Shown here: positions 7,466-15,937 of the stretch, piece by piece
Layout: each line of letters begins with the position of its first letter
Numbering within the stretch: position 1 is the stretch's first letter
Source of the DNA: Nitrospirota bacterium
Lineage (GTDB): Bacteria > Nitrospirota > Thermodesulfovibrionia > Thermodesulfovibrionales > SM23-35
Reading direction: 5' to 3'
Assembly: GCA_013388455.1 (NCBI GenBank)
Contig: JACAFF010000017.1
Coordinates: forward strand, 69,252 to 106,004
Length of the DNA stretch: 36,753 nucleotides
Position numbers and translations under genes: made by a program
Notes under the pieces: model-generated
The model's database searches: none
Seen by the model: only the letters and a program-made list of their open reading frames with translations
What the model was told of the DNA's origin: nothing

Positions 7466-9271
7466 ATGATTAATAAATTATTAAATTATCTTAGATCTAA
7501 TCATATTATCAAGAAATATAACTTCTCTGATGAAGAAATATATGAATTTGCAGATTATATTAAGAATGAAATCACATCCCAGCTCGAAAATATCGTTAGA
7601 ACAGTTGAGGACGTCATAAGTATTGAACCTACCCTCGACTGGAAAGAGATTTTAGCTAAAGCAACAAAAATTATTGTGAATTTTCTACATGCAGATGCAG
7701 CGTCAATCCGAATTTTTGACCCAGAGACTGATAGGCTTCTTGCATTAGGCTCGTATCAGTATTCTGAGACAGGAAGATTAAAGAGTATTCCTGTTGAACA
7801 ATCTGTTGCAGGTAAAGTTATAAAAAGCGGAAAAAGTTATCTTGTACCAAATATAATGACGGAGCCTGATTATAAGAACAAGGATATTGTTAAAGAGTAT
7901 GGATTTAATTCTCTAATGGCTATTCCAATCAATATTCCCGGCTTTCTTTTTCGTGAAAAAAATATACAGGGAACAATACAAATTTACTATAAACAAATCA
8001 ATAAAGATTTTGATCCCCTCGAAGTTGTTAATGCAGAAATGCTTGCAAGAAGAATAAGTCACGTTCTTGCAAGAAAACGCATCCTTTATCTTCAGAAACT
8101 GAACATGCAAAAAGAAAAAATCGTTGAAAAGATTTTTGTCAAGCTCAGCCACAGGGAAGGGATTAAGATGAAAGATGTCTTCACAATGATGATTCCAGAA
8201 CTGGTCGACATCCTACAGATTCAGAGCTGCTCTCTATTTTCAATTTCATCGGATAGAAAATATGTTCAGTTAGAACTTGAATATCCACATGGCCAGGAAA
8301 GTTATGATATTAGCCGTTTATACTCAATAAAAGATCATCCATATTTTTCTGCATTAATCAATGAAACAGAAAAAAGAGGGGATTACATGTATGATAGAAT
8401 CGATTCATCATACATCCTTATTAAGGATCCCTTGAAGAGCAGACTATCTAATGACGAATTAAAAAGATACGCTTCAAAATATAATGTAAATTCAGTGCTT
8501 TTAATACCACTAAGAGCAAAAGATGAGATAAATTATTTCCTTTTATTCTATGCAAAAGACCGACGACAGGAATTTACCGAGCACGAGATTGAACTTCTCA
8601 GCTTTTTCGGTAAAGAGATTATGAAAGCTCTCAGGATCGAAAAACTGGATGATGTTCTTCATGATTTTAAGAATCCAAGTATCGCTATAGCTGGCTTTGC
8701 AAAAAGGGCAAAAAAACTTTTAGAAGAAAAAGATATAAGCAGTGTAAAAGATAGAATTGCCGAGTATTTGGACATTGTTATTCAAGAGGGTATTAGAATG
8801 CAGGAACTTGCTATCTTACCAACCATTGAAGGTCGTGAACGCACTGTTGATCTTACTGAAATTTTACTTATTCGTTTCAGGATAAATGAAGAAGCTATCA
8901 ATGAACAGAAAAGGAAAAATATCAGACTTGTTAAGGATGAATTACAATCAGGATTATATATTTACTGTTTTCCATTCGGATTAGAGAGGGTTCTCGATAA
9001 TCTGCTCGATAATGCAACAAAAGCCATACCAGAGCAAGGCGGTGAATTATCGATTAAGACTTATAAAAATGGTGATATGGCATGTTTCGAGATTCGCAAC
9101 ACCGGAAAGATACCAGAAGAAAGCATCGAACAGATTAGAAAAGGTGAAGTGAAAGGCAGAGGTTTAAATATTATATACCGATTTATTAATGCAATTCATG
9201 GCGAACTTGAAGTTTTTACAGACGATAATACCACTACTTTCCGGGCATCAATCCCAATGTACAAAAAATAA
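7466..9271 (+). CDS. Soluble sensor histidine kinase with two GAF domains
   Basis: The 601-residue protein has no membrane segment. A GAF domain spans about residues 55-200 (ADAASIRIFDPETDRLLALGS, SVAGKVIKSGKSYLVPN, LMAIPI) and a second about 230-390 (SVLLIPLRAKDEINYFLLFYAKDRR). LHDFKNPSIAIAGF holds the likely phospho-accepting His near residue 399. The HATPase domain follows with N-box LDNLLDNATKAIP and G-box GRGLNIIYRF. The protein would sense a small ligand, redox state or light in the cytoplasm and phosphorylate a response regulator. No regulator gene is adjacent, so it is an orphan. It follows rnfB after 86 bases with no clear ribosome site; ATG 7466 is simply the first ATG of the frame. 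The ligand is unknown. Confidence 0.85.
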   Translation: MINKLLNYLRSNHIIKKYNFSDEEIYEFADYIKNEITSQLENIVRTVEDVISIEPTLDWKEILAKATKIIVNFLHADAASIRIFDPETDRLLALGSYQYSETGRLKSIPVEQSVAGKVIKSGKSYLVPNIMTEPDYKNKDIVKEYGFNSLMAIPINIPGFLFREKNIQGTIQIYYKQINKDFDPLEVVNAEMLARRISHVLARKRILYLQKLNMQKEKIVEKIFVKLSHREGIKMKDVFTMMIPELVDILQIQSCSLFSISSDRKYVQLELEYPHGQESYDISRLYSIKDHPYFSALINETEKRGDYMYDRIDSSYILIKDPLKSRLSNDELKRYASKYNVNSVLLIPLRAKDEINYFLLFYAKDRRQEFTEHEIELLSFFGKEIMKALRIEKLDDVLHDFKNPSIAIAGFAKRAKKLLEEKDISSVKDRIAEYLDIVIQEGIRMQELAILPTIEGRERTVDLTEILLIRFRINEEAINEQKRKNIRLVKDELQSGLYIYCFPFGLERVLDNLLDNATKAIPEQGGELSIKTYKNGDMACFEIRNTGKIPEESIEQIRKGEVKGRGLNIIYRFINAIHGELEVFTDDNTTTFRASIPMYKK

Positions 9272-9313
9272 CAATATTAGGGCGTGGATGTAGAGAAGGG
9301 AGTAGCGAGAGCA

Positions 9314-9865
9314 ATGAAAATAATCGAAAAAAAGACAATTTTTGAGGGCAAGTTTCTTAGATTTGTAATTAACACTTATATTGACGCTTCTGGTGTGCAA
9401 AGGAAGTGGGAGTCTTTTGAACGCGTTAATTGTGCAGGTATTGTTGTCATAGTCCCGATAACAGACGACAAACAATTCTTACTTACGAAACAGTTCAGAC
9501 CTCCTATTAATGGATACGTTATAGAATTTCCTGCTGGGCTGAATGATAAAGGAGGCCATCTTGAAGACGCAGCTCGCAGAGAATTGCTCGAAGAAACAGG
9601 ATATGATGCAAAAGAATTGATTTTTCTCACTGACGGCCCCATGTCATCAGGTGCTTCTGGAGAAATACTTACTGCATATCTTGCGCGAGGACTGGAATAT
9701 AAAGGCATACAAGGCAGGGATGAGGCTGAAGATATTGAAATTATTAAAGTGCATATGAGTGAGCTTGATAAACGATTATCTGAATTTAGGGCAGAAGGAA
9801 TTTATATTGACCTCAAAATCTATGGTTTAGTTGAACTTGCAAAAAAGTTTTTGCCAATTCATTAA
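9314..9865 (+). CDS. Nudix hydrolase, ADP-ribose pyrophosphatase-like
   Basis: The 183-residue product shows the Nudix helix RELLEETGY preceded by PAGLNDKGG, and the ADP-ribose pyrophosphatase pattern of an N-terminal beta domain (KKTIFEGKFLRFVINTY) with LTKQFRPPI before the box. Family members cleave ADP-ribose or related nucleoside diphosphates with Mg2+. The first Glu of the G-x5-E-x7-REUxEExGU consensus is Gly here, while the catalytic REUxEE glutamates are kept. ATG 9314 is preferred over the GTG at 9284 because the protein core begins right after it; the AAGGGAG at 9296-9302 is a little far away, so the longer form remains possible. Confidence 0.88.
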   Translation: MKIIEKKTIFEGKFLRFVINTYIDASGVQRKWESFERVNCAGIVVIVPITDDKQFLLTKQFRPPINGYVIEFPAGLNDKGGHLEDAARRELLEETGYDAKELIFLTDGPMSSGASGEILTAYLARGLEYKGIQGRDEAEDIEIIKVHMSELDKRLSEFRAEGIYIDLKIYGLVELAKKFLPIH

Positions 9866-9924
9866 CAATAGAGAATTGCATACGGGCATCAAAAGCCACA
9901 AATAATTGTGTTATTATAAAATTC

Positions 9925-10695
9925 ATGCATCCTATACTAATAAAATTTGGCCCGGTAACTATACATACCTATGGTTTTTTCGTAGCCCTCGGGTTTCTGT
10001 TAGGTCTATTATTAGCGGTTAAGGAAGCAAAAAGACATGGTATCTCTGAGAATAAAATCATAGATCTTGGCTTTTATATCCTGCTTGCTTCAATCCTCGG
10101 ATCAAGGCTTTTTTTTATTATGTTGAATGCATCTCACTATCTTAAAAATCCTTTAGATATTTTTAAAATATGGGAAGGTGGTCTTGTATTTTATGGAGGA
10201 GTTCTTTTTGCTATACCAACTGTTATCTGGTATGTAAAAAAACATAATCTTAGCACTTGGGATATTGCTGATTTATTTGCACCTTCGATTGCTATCGGGC
10301 ACGCATTTGGCAGACTTGGTTGCTTCTCTGCTGGATGCTGCTATGGAAAAACTGCTGAATCATTGCCGTGGGGTATCATTTTTACTGATCCAAATTGTCT
10401 TGCTCCAACTAATATCGCATTGCATCCGACACAGCTTTATGAATCTGGGGGAGAGTTTATTAATTTTCTCATCCTTTTACTTCTTAAAAAGCATAAATCA
10501 TTCAAGGGCCAGCTTTTCATGACCTATCTGCTTCTTTATTCCATTTTAAGGTTTATGGTGGAATTCTTCAGAGGGGATGTCGAGCGAGGATTCATCTTCG
10601 ATAACCTCTCTATCGCTCAGGGAATCAGTGTAGTAATGTTTTTAATTGTAATAGCAGGAATGATAGCCTTGAAACGAAGGAACAATCAGGTTTAG
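9925..10695 (+). CDS. lgt: Prolipoprotein diacylglyceryl transferase Lgt
   Basis: Lgt moves diacylglyceryl from phosphatidylglycerol to the lipobox Cys of prolipoproteins, the first step of lipoprotein maturation in the inner membrane. The 256-residue protein begins HPILIKFGPVTIHTYGFFVALGF, as usual. It has GRLGCFSAGCCYG (the Lgt signature region with its essential Arg), HPTQLYES and a C-terminal RFMVEFFRGD. About seven membrane segments are visible. Its stop overlaps the tsaD stop on the other strand by 4 bases. Two lipoproteins with clear lipoboxes (12417 and 31323) are encoded in the same window as likely substrates. Confidence 0.95.
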   Translation: MHPILIKFGPVTIHTYGFFVALGFLLGLLLAVKEAKRHGISENKIIDLGFYILLASILGSRLFFIMLNASHYLKNPLDIFKIWEGGLVFYGGVLFAIPTVIWYVKKHNLSTWDIADLFAPSIAIGHAFGRLGCFSAGCCYGKTAESLPWGIIFTDPNCLAPTNIALHPTQLYESGGEFINFLILLLLKKHKSFKGQLFMTYLLLYSILRFMVEFFRGDVERGFIFDNLSIAQGISVVMFLIVIAGMIALKRRNNQV

Positions 10696-11678
10696 AGCGG
10701 TAAGTATGCCTTTGGATTCAGATCCAGTCCTGCAATATTTCCTGCCTTAAAATGGTGATATCCTGCTGCTGCAATCATAGCAGCGTTGTCAGTACATAGT
10801 GAAGCTGAAGGTAGAAATAGCTCTACTTCCCTTTTATCACACATCTCTTTCATTTTTTCACGTAACTCGCTGTTTGCAGCAACTCCTCCTGAGATAACAA
10901 CCCTTCTGAGCCATGTTTTTTTTATTGCCCATTCAATTTTTTTGACAAGCACATCAACTACTGATGCTTGAAAAGATGCGGCTATATCCTCAAATCTCAC
11001 CTTTTCACCCTTTTCTAAAAAATTCAGTACCGCAGTCTTCAATCCGCTGAAACTGAAATCAAAAGAATTTGGAAGGTAAGCTCTCGGGAAATCGATTGCT
11101 TCTGGATTTCCTTCCTTTGAAAGCTTATCAATTACAGGGCCTCCCGGATATCCAAGACCAAGCAGTTTTGATACTTTATCATATGCCTCGCCTGCTGCAT
11201 CGTCTCTTGTCCTGCCAAGCTCTTTATATTGTTGAAACCCATCTACGTGATATAGCGATGTATGGCCACCAGAAACAATCAAAGCCAAAAAAGGAAAAGA
11301 TGGTTTGTGCTCTTCTAAAAACGGAGTGAAGATGTGACCCTCAAGGTGGTTTACTGCAATAAGCGGAATATTTTGCGAATAACAAAGCGCCTTTGCAAAA
11401 GAACATCCAACTAATAAAGAGCCTATCAGTCCAGGCCCATAACAAACAGCAATACAGTCTATATGCTTAAATGAAACCCCAGCACATTTTAATGCTTCAT
11501 TGGCTACTGGCCAGATCATTTCTATATGTCTTCTGGATGCAAGCTCAGGGACTATACCTCCATACTTTTTATGTATATCTGTCTGATTAGAGATAATATT
11601 TGATATTATCTTTATTCCATCCTCAACAACCGAGGCAGATGTATCATCACAAGAAGTATCTATCCCCAGAATAAGCAT
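10692..11678 (-). CDS. tsaD: tRNA N6-threonylcarbamoyladenosine synthase subunit TsaD
   Basis: TsaD, with TsaB and TsaE, transfers threonylcarbamoyl to A37 of tRNAs that read ANN codons. The 328-residue protein starts MLILGIDTSCDDTSASV. It has NHLEGH (both metal-binding His), LIVSGGHTSLY, and FSFSGLKTAV, all typical. ISGGVAANSELR is the nucleotide-binding motif near the C-terminus. It is convergent with lgt (4-base stop overlap). Length and motifs are normal. Confidence 0.97.
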   Translation of the reverse strand: MLILGIDTSCDDTSASVVEDGIKIISNIISNQTDIHKKYGGIVPELASRRHIEMIWPVANEALKCAGVSFKHIDCIAVCYGPGLIGSLLVGCSFAKALCYSQNIPLIAVNHLEGHIFTPFLEEHKPSFPFLALIVSGGHTSLYHVDGFQQYKELGRTRDDAAGEAYDKVSKLLGLGYPGGPVIDKLSKEGNPEAIDFPRAYLPNSFDFSFSGLKTAVLNFLEKGEKVRFEDIAASFQASVVDVLVKKIEWAIKKTWLRRVVISGGVAANSELREKMKEMCDKREVELFLPSASLCTDNAAMIAAAGYHHFKAGNIAGLDLNPKAYLPL

Positions 11679-11811
11679 AATTTTATAATGGTTTATCTAT
11701 ATTTTCAGGATGTATTATGCATTAAAAAAATCAGAAAATGCAGAATAGTTGAAAATTATAAGGGCAATAGAGAATGATAAGTAAAACCTTTCCTAATTAA
11801 AGAATGACAGA

Positions 11812-12174
11812 TTATACCCGACCGGATTCTATGGCGCTCTTACTAACAGTAAAACACTTATCTTCAACTAATTTTCTTATAGTTTCTATTTTAGCTTTGG
11901 GATTTTTCCCGAGAGTAATCCTTACCATTGTGTTGTCATCGCTTGCTAATTTATCAAGCACATCTTCTGGAGTATGAGGATTTAATGCAACGCTATTTCT
12001 AACCATATAATTATCATCTTTCGCTAATTTTCTGAGCGCATCCTTGGAAGTATTCCTGTTTTTTGCAACAGCACTCCTGATAATCCAGTTTACATCACCG
12101 GAAAGAGAATCAAGAATCTCAGGCTGTGTATCCGGATCATTAGCAGCCTGCCATTTTGTTTGGAAATCACCCAT
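11812..12174 (-). CDS. Small leucine-rich-variant (LRV) repeat protein
   Basis: The 120-residue protein is built mostly of four repeats of about 24-26 residues with the pattern NP-x-T-P-x-x-x-L-x-x-L-A-x-D-x-x-x-x-V-R (for example NPHTPEDVLDKLASDDNTMVR). This is the LRV/HEAT-like helical repeat family, which forms right-handed solenoids for protein contacts. No catalytic residues are visible. The start is set by AAGGAGG six bases before the ATG whose first base is 12174; the frame stays open 17 codons further upstream but without a ribosome site. It stands alone between tsaD and the divergent BepA-like gene. Its partner is unknown. Confidence 0.75.
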   Translation of the reverse strand: MGDFQTKWQAANDPDTQPEILDSLSGDVNWIIRSAVAKNRNTSKDALRKLAKDDNYMVRNSVALNPHTPEDVLDKLASDDNTMVRITLGKNPKAKIETIRKLVEDKCFTVSKSAIESGRV

Positions 12175-12270
12175 TTTCAACCTCCTTAGAATTTCAAAAT
12201 TAAGATATATTAGATTGATATTCACATATAATCTACATACTTTGTTTACTCATGTCAACAAGATAGCTAA

Positions 12271-12358
12271 ACCCAAATCTGTCACACCCCGAAAGTACTC
12301 AGGACTCACAATAACATGCTATATAATGCTTCTGTAAGCTTATCACTGGATTTAGGCT
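12271..12358 (+). repeat. Decayed copy of the palindromic element also found at 31035-31181
   Basis: The left end ACCCAAATC (12271-12279) and right end CTTATCACTGGATTTAGG (12339-12356) match the ends of the element at 31035-31181. The core ACCCCGAAAG...CAGGACTCACAATAAC matches GCCCCGAATG...CGGGACTCACAATGAC there. About 60 bp of the longer copy are missing on the left side. It lies between two divergent genes, about 60 bp ahead of the protease start, where promoters are expected. Confidence 0.7.
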
Positions 12359-12416
12359 AACTTCTTCAAACTTCGATATGTTATATTATGTAAATTACCA
12401 AACGGATAAAGAAACT

Positions 12417-13931
12417 ATGAAATTTAAGCATATTAACAGATTCATCCTGTTTTTTCTCCTGTTCCTCATTATAAGCTGTGCAACTAATCCAGTTTCAGGA
12501 CAGCGTGAGCTCATGTTCGTTTCCGAGAATCGGGAAATCGAAATGGGTAAAGAGCTTTATCCAAATGCACTCTGGGGTGATTTAGGAGGAGGTGGTGAAT
12601 ACAAAGATGAAAAATTGAAACCTTATCTCGAAAATATTGTTTTAGGTATAAATCAGGTATCACACAGACCGCATCTCCCTGTTTCTTTTGCAATTCAGAA
12701 CAGTTCGGTTCCTAATGCCTGGGCTATCCCTGGCTATGTTGTGATTACAAGAGGACTACTTGCTTCACTCGACAATGAGGCGGAATTTGTCTTTGTAATG
12801 GGACACGAAATGGGACATATATCAGCAAGACATTCAGCGAGTCAGATCACATATGGAATGCTTCAGCAGATAGGCCTTGGGGTTCTCAGCATAGCTTTAG
12901 GAGGATCAAAATATGGAGAACTTGCAGTTGGCATCGGTGCAATCGGAAGCAGTCTGCTACTATTGAAATACAGCAGAGACGACGAACTCGAAGCTGATGG
13001 TTTAGGCATTGCTTATATGACAAAACTCGGTTATGATCCTAAAAATGCAATCAGTGCTCATAAAAACCTTGAACGTGCCTCACAGGAGTATTTGCAATCA
13101 TTAGGAAAAAATTCTTCAGAGAGGGGCTTTTTTGAAGATCTTCTGTCTACTCATCCAAGGACTTCTGTAAGAATTGATGAAATTCAGCATATGATAGATA
13201 TCAACAAGCCATTTCAAATTAAAGGGGATGGGACTCAAAGGGAAAAATTTCAGAACATCACAACAGACCTCAGGAATAAAAATAAAATCTACAGAAACTT
13301 TTATGACAAGGCATTATATGCTTACCAGAAAAATGACCTGTCTGAAGCCGAAAACCTTATATCACAGGCAATAGAATTGGATCAGAGCCAACCCGCATTC
13401 CACAGCCTTAAGGGATATATACTGATGAAAAAAAAGGAGTATTCCTTTGCAAAAAGCTCATTTGATAAGGCAATTGAACTTGAAACAGACTATGAACCTT
13501 CACTTCGCGGTATTGGTATCTTGTTGTATTATCAAAGAAAATACTCAGAAAGCATAACATATTTTAAAAAAGCAATATCTCTTTACCCACAGGATATTCA
13601 GGCAAACTATTTTCTGGGAATGATTTACTATGAAAAACAGAATTACAGGGAAGCCATACCTCATTTAGCCCTTTTTGCGCAGGCTCAATCAGACCATAAC
13701 GAAATACACGGAATTCTTGGCATATGTTATGAAAAGAACGGGGATATCCGTTCTGCTTATAACGAATATTCAAAGCAGGTGCGCATAGCACCAAAAAATG
13801 AAATGGGGGAATATGCCTCTCAACGAATCACTGCATTAAAACCACAAATTGAACCTGAAAAAAAAGAAGACAAAAAAGAAGACAAAAAGAAAAACAAGAA
13901 AAAAGATAAAAAAGAAGATAAGAAGCAATAG
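12417..13931 (+). CDS. BepA-like M48 metalloprotease with TPR repeats, predicted lipoprotein
   Basis: From ATG 12417 the product is 504 residues. A signal peptide ends in the lipobox IISC (Cys21). The zinc site is HEMGH at about residues 130-134, with the third ligand in DDELEADGLG, followed by LLSTHPRTSVRIDEI. TPR repeats fill about residues 290-480, and the tail is a Lys/Asp/Glu-rich string. BepA/YfgC proteases work in the periplasm on outer-membrane protein and LptD assembly (known for the family). The frame extends to ATG 12378, but the signal peptide makes 12417 the better start. lolA lies just downstream on the other strand, another envelope-assembly gene. The charged tail is unusual and may be a surface or wall contact (inference). 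Confidence 0.9.
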   Translation: MKFKHINRFILFFLLFLIISCATNPVSGQRELMFVSENREIEMGKELYPNALWGDLGGGGEYKDEKLKPYLENIVLGINQVSHRPHLPVSFAIQNSSVPNAWAIPGYVVITRGLLASLDNEAEFVFVMGHEMGHISARHSASQITYGMLQQIGLGVLSIALGGSKYGELAVGIGAIGSSLLLLKYSRDDELEADGLGIAYMTKLGYDPKNAISAHKNLERASQEYLQSLGKNSSERGFFEDLLSTHPRTSVRIDEIQHMIDINKPFQIKGDGTQREKFQNITTDLRNKNKIYRNFYDKALYAYQKNDLSEAENLISQAIELDQSQPAFHSLKGYILMKKKEYSFAKSSFDKAIELETDYEPSLRGIGILLYYQRKYSESITYFKKAISLYPQDIQANYFLGMIYYEKQNYREAIPHLALFAQAQSDHNEIHGILGICYEKNGDIRSAYNEYSKQVRIAPKNEMGEYASQRITALKPQIEPEKKEDKKEDKKKNKKKDKKEDKKQ

Positions 13932-13936
13932 AATTA

Positions 13937-14587
13937 TTAGGGCTTATATTCATAAATATTCAAGTCGTCAGGAAGTTTAGGCATAAAAAATCCATCTTTT
14001 AATCCAGAATTTATCTTAACATCTTTCAGTGTCAGCTCAATGCTGTTTGAATGTATATCATAGATTATTAAAGATTGTATAGGAAATTTGTTATCAGATA
14101 GATATATTTCAACAGATACTATTCCTCCCATCATTTTTTTGGGTTTAAGAAGGAGCTTTCCATTTTGTCCTGTTACAGCAAATTCCTCCTCTATATTTCC
14201 AAAACCACTCAGCAGGGCAATTGGTGCCTGGCCATATGTCTGTCTGTCAAATTTACTTCTGAATGCCTGTTTTTCCTTTTTCTGATAAATGATAATATCA
14301 TTATTAGTGATATAAACTTCCTGAGCATCTTCGCCCGTATAATACCATTTCATTTTCATCGGCATCTTTATGAAAAATTGCCCCCTGAATGTTTTACTGC
14401 TTTTCAAATCTTTAATATGGCTTTTCTGTATGAAACTACCACTTATATCCCTGATATCTTCATAAGCCTTTTGAATCTTTTCAATCTCATTAGTGGCTGA
14501 CTGAGAAGAAATGGGAAGGATGGTCATCAGATTAAAAACAATAATTATTACACTAATCATCACGTATTTATAACCGCTTTTTTTCAT
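13937..14587 (-). CDS. lolA: Outer-membrane lipoprotein carrier LolA
   Basis: LolA ferries lipoproteins through the periplasm from LolCDE to the outer membrane. The 216-residue product has a signal peptide (about residues 1-31). It then shows the family pattern IEKIQKAYEDIRDISGSFIQKSH, KTFRGQFFIKMPMKMKWYY and FPIQSLIIYDIHSNSIELTLKDVKINSGL, with FFMPKLP near the end. AAGGAAGG six bases ahead of the ATG at 14587 fixes the start; nine more codons upstream are open but lack a site. It converges with the BepA-like gene, 5 bases apart. Confidence 0.88.
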   Translation of the reverse strand: MKKSGYKYVMISVIIIVFNLMTILPISSQSATNEIEKIQKAYEDIRDISGSFIQKSHIKDLKSSKTFRGQFFIKMPMKMKWYYTGEDAQEVYITNNDIIIYQKKEKQAFRSKFDRQTYGQAPIALLSGFGNIEEEFAVTGQNGKLLLKPKKMMGGIVSVEIYLSDNKFPIQSLIIYDIHSNSIELTLKDVKINSGLKDGFFMPKLPDDLNIYEYKP

Positions 14588-14639
14588 TTTTAACCTTCCT
14601 TTAGTTTCATGCATCTTTTTTTACGATAACATATAAAAA

Positions 14640-15065
14640 TTAACTCTCAACAGCAATCTTTAGCTCTTTTAAAAAAGACTTTGTGAGATAAATCATTTTC
14701 CGTTTAGGAAGAAGAATTCCTCTGCCTTTTGCAAGAATTCCAGTAAACTTTTCGAGGCTTGTTACCATTACAACACGCTCGTTTTCTTCAAAAATAAACT
14801 CATGATATGCGGATAATCCCCTTTTTTTTGCTAACCAAACTATATGTTTATAAGGTACAATCTCTTCTACAGAAATATTAACTTTGATAGGGAAAAAAAA
14901 CGGTCTAAATCTACAAAATATTTCTTTTCCCTTTGTAAGCTTTTGACTGGTTGTGCTTACATCATACATAACAGTATTCCATTTTTTCCAGCAGGTAAGA
15001 TCAATAAAGTTTTCCCAAACTTTTTCAATCGGGGCATTAATCTCTATAGTCTCTTTTATAATCAT
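14640..15065 (-). CDS. SRPBCC (START-like) domain protein
   Basis: The 141-residue protein has the SRPBCC fold pattern: IIKETIEINAPIEKVWENFIDLTCWKKWNT at the start, a middle set of strands, and a C-terminal helix LTKSFLKELKIAVES. Such proteins bind hydrophobic ligands in a deep cavity; the ligand here is unknown. It is a single domain without signal peptide. It is upstream of lolA on the same strand with a gap of about 50 bases, so joint transcription is possible. Confidence 0.75.
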   Translation of the reverse strand: MIIKETIEINAPIEKVWENFIDLTCWKKWNTVMYDVSTTSQKLTKGKEIFCRFRPFFFPIKVNISVEEIVPYKHIVWLAKKRGLSAYHEFIFEENERVVMVTSLEKFTGILAKGRGILLPKRKMIYLTKSFLKELKIAVES

Positions 15066-15125
15066 AAACGTCGTAACTTTTTTATTATAAACATTTCTAT
15101 AAATCTGTTGTATAACTTAAAGCCG

Positions 15126-15254
15126 ATGGAAAAAAAGGAGTTTCTGAAGGATTCTGCTGATAAAAGAAAGGTTGTAATATATATGATAAAGAAGCATACG
15201 GGAGCGACAAACAGGGACACATCCCATTTTCTTGACACTCAACTTAAAAATTAG
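15126..15254 (+). pseudogene. Remnant resembling the C-terminal helix-turn-helix of a REP-type transposase
   Basis: The short frame reads KRKVVIYMIKKHTGATNRD, which resembles the C-terminal HTH segment found in one branch of Y1/REP-associated transposases (pattern IYL-x-KK-x-TG-x-TN-x-E-I-G). It then runs into the inverted repeat at 15209-15231 and stops at 15254. No ribosome site or N-terminal domain is present. The best reading is the tail of an older element into which the current one landed. The match is short, so this is a moderate call. Confidence 0.45.
15209..15231 (+). repeat. Left 23-bp inverted repeat of the Y1 transposase unit
   Basis: This 23-mer is the exact reverse complement of 15936-15958. 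Its centre GGGACACATCCC can itself fold as a small hairpin (GGGA/TCCC), as REP sequences recognised by this transposase class do. Confidence 0.85.
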
Positions 15255-15265
15255 TAATATTTTTC

Positions 15266-15937
15266 ATGCCGAGGATTAGGCGGGCAGTCGCAGCAGGATT
15301 TCCACACCATGTAATACAAAGAGGAAACAATCGCGAAATTGTTTTCTTCGATTCAGAGGACCGAAAAAAATATTTATCACTACTTAAGAAATACTCTGTT
15401 AAGTGGAAATCTCCAATAATATCATACTGCCTCATGAGTAACCATATTCATCTTTTGACGATACCGGAGTCTGATGAATCATTGTTTAAAATGATGCAGG
15501 GTCTTACCCTCTGCTATACGCAATATATAAACAGGATGTATCAGCGGACAGGAAGACTATGGGAAAGCCGTTACCACTCATGCATTGTTGATAAGGAGAA
15601 ATATTTATGGGCTGTTGCCCGATACATCGAGCAAAATCCAGTACGCGCAGGGATAGTCGAGAAAGCTGAAGATTATCCTTATTCCAGTGCACAAGCCCAT
15701 GTAAACGGGGGCAAGGATTCTGTTTTGGGAAAAGACCTCTTCAGTAATGATCAGAGAGAAAACTATATACTCTTATTGCGCTCTGAGATACCTCGAGAAG
15801 AAATAGATCATCTGCGATACGCAACAAGAACTGGAAGACCTTTTGGTAATGAGGTATTTGTAGTCGAGATGGGAAAGAAGCTTGAAAGAAGGCTATTAAA
15901 TCGCCCCCGGGGAAGACCAAAGAAGGAATTACCCTGA
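15266..15937 (+). CDS. REP-associated tyrosine (Y1) transposase
   Basis: The 223-residue protein begins MPRIRRAV with HHVIQRGNNR near residues 14-23. It has the metal-binding HIH at residues 60-62 (CLMSNHIHLL) and the catalytic Tyr120 in ARYIEQNPVRAGIV. It ends in a basic tail, RPRGRPKKELP. HUH/Y1 enzymes cut single-stranded DNA at hairpins and form a 5'-phosphotyrosine link. All catalytic residues are present, so the enzyme may be active. Its stop lies 2 bases ahead of the lipoate ligase ATG, so the two could be translated from one message. Confidence 0.93.
   Translation: MPRIRRAVAAGFPHHVIQRGNNREIVFFDSEDRKKYLSLLKKYSVKWKSPIISYCLMSNHIHLLTIPESDESLFKMMQGLTLCYTQYINRMYQRTGRLWESRYHSCIVDKEKYLWAVARYIEQNPVRAGIVEKAEDYPYSSAQAHVNGGKDSVLGKDLFSNDQRENYILLLRSEIPREEIDHLRYATRTGRPFGNEVFVVEMGKKLERRLLNRPRGRPKKELP

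Noticed and set aside
9376-9708. 110-residue antisense ORF over the Nudix gene
   Set aside because: Shadow of a gene with a clear Nudix box.
9890-9915. CACAA/TTGTG palindrome ahead of lgt as an operator
   Set aside because: Short and AT-rich, with no repeated partner; chance cannot be excluded.
13855-13931. Lys/Asp-rich tail of the BepA-like protein as a frameshift artefact
   Set aside because: The frame continues smoothly from the TPR region to a stop just before lolA; low-complexity charged tails are known in envelope proteins.
14844-15254. 136-residue ORF overlapping the SRPBCC gene
   Set aside because: Its first half is antisense to a supported gene; only the part from 15126 shows a possible relic, listed separately.
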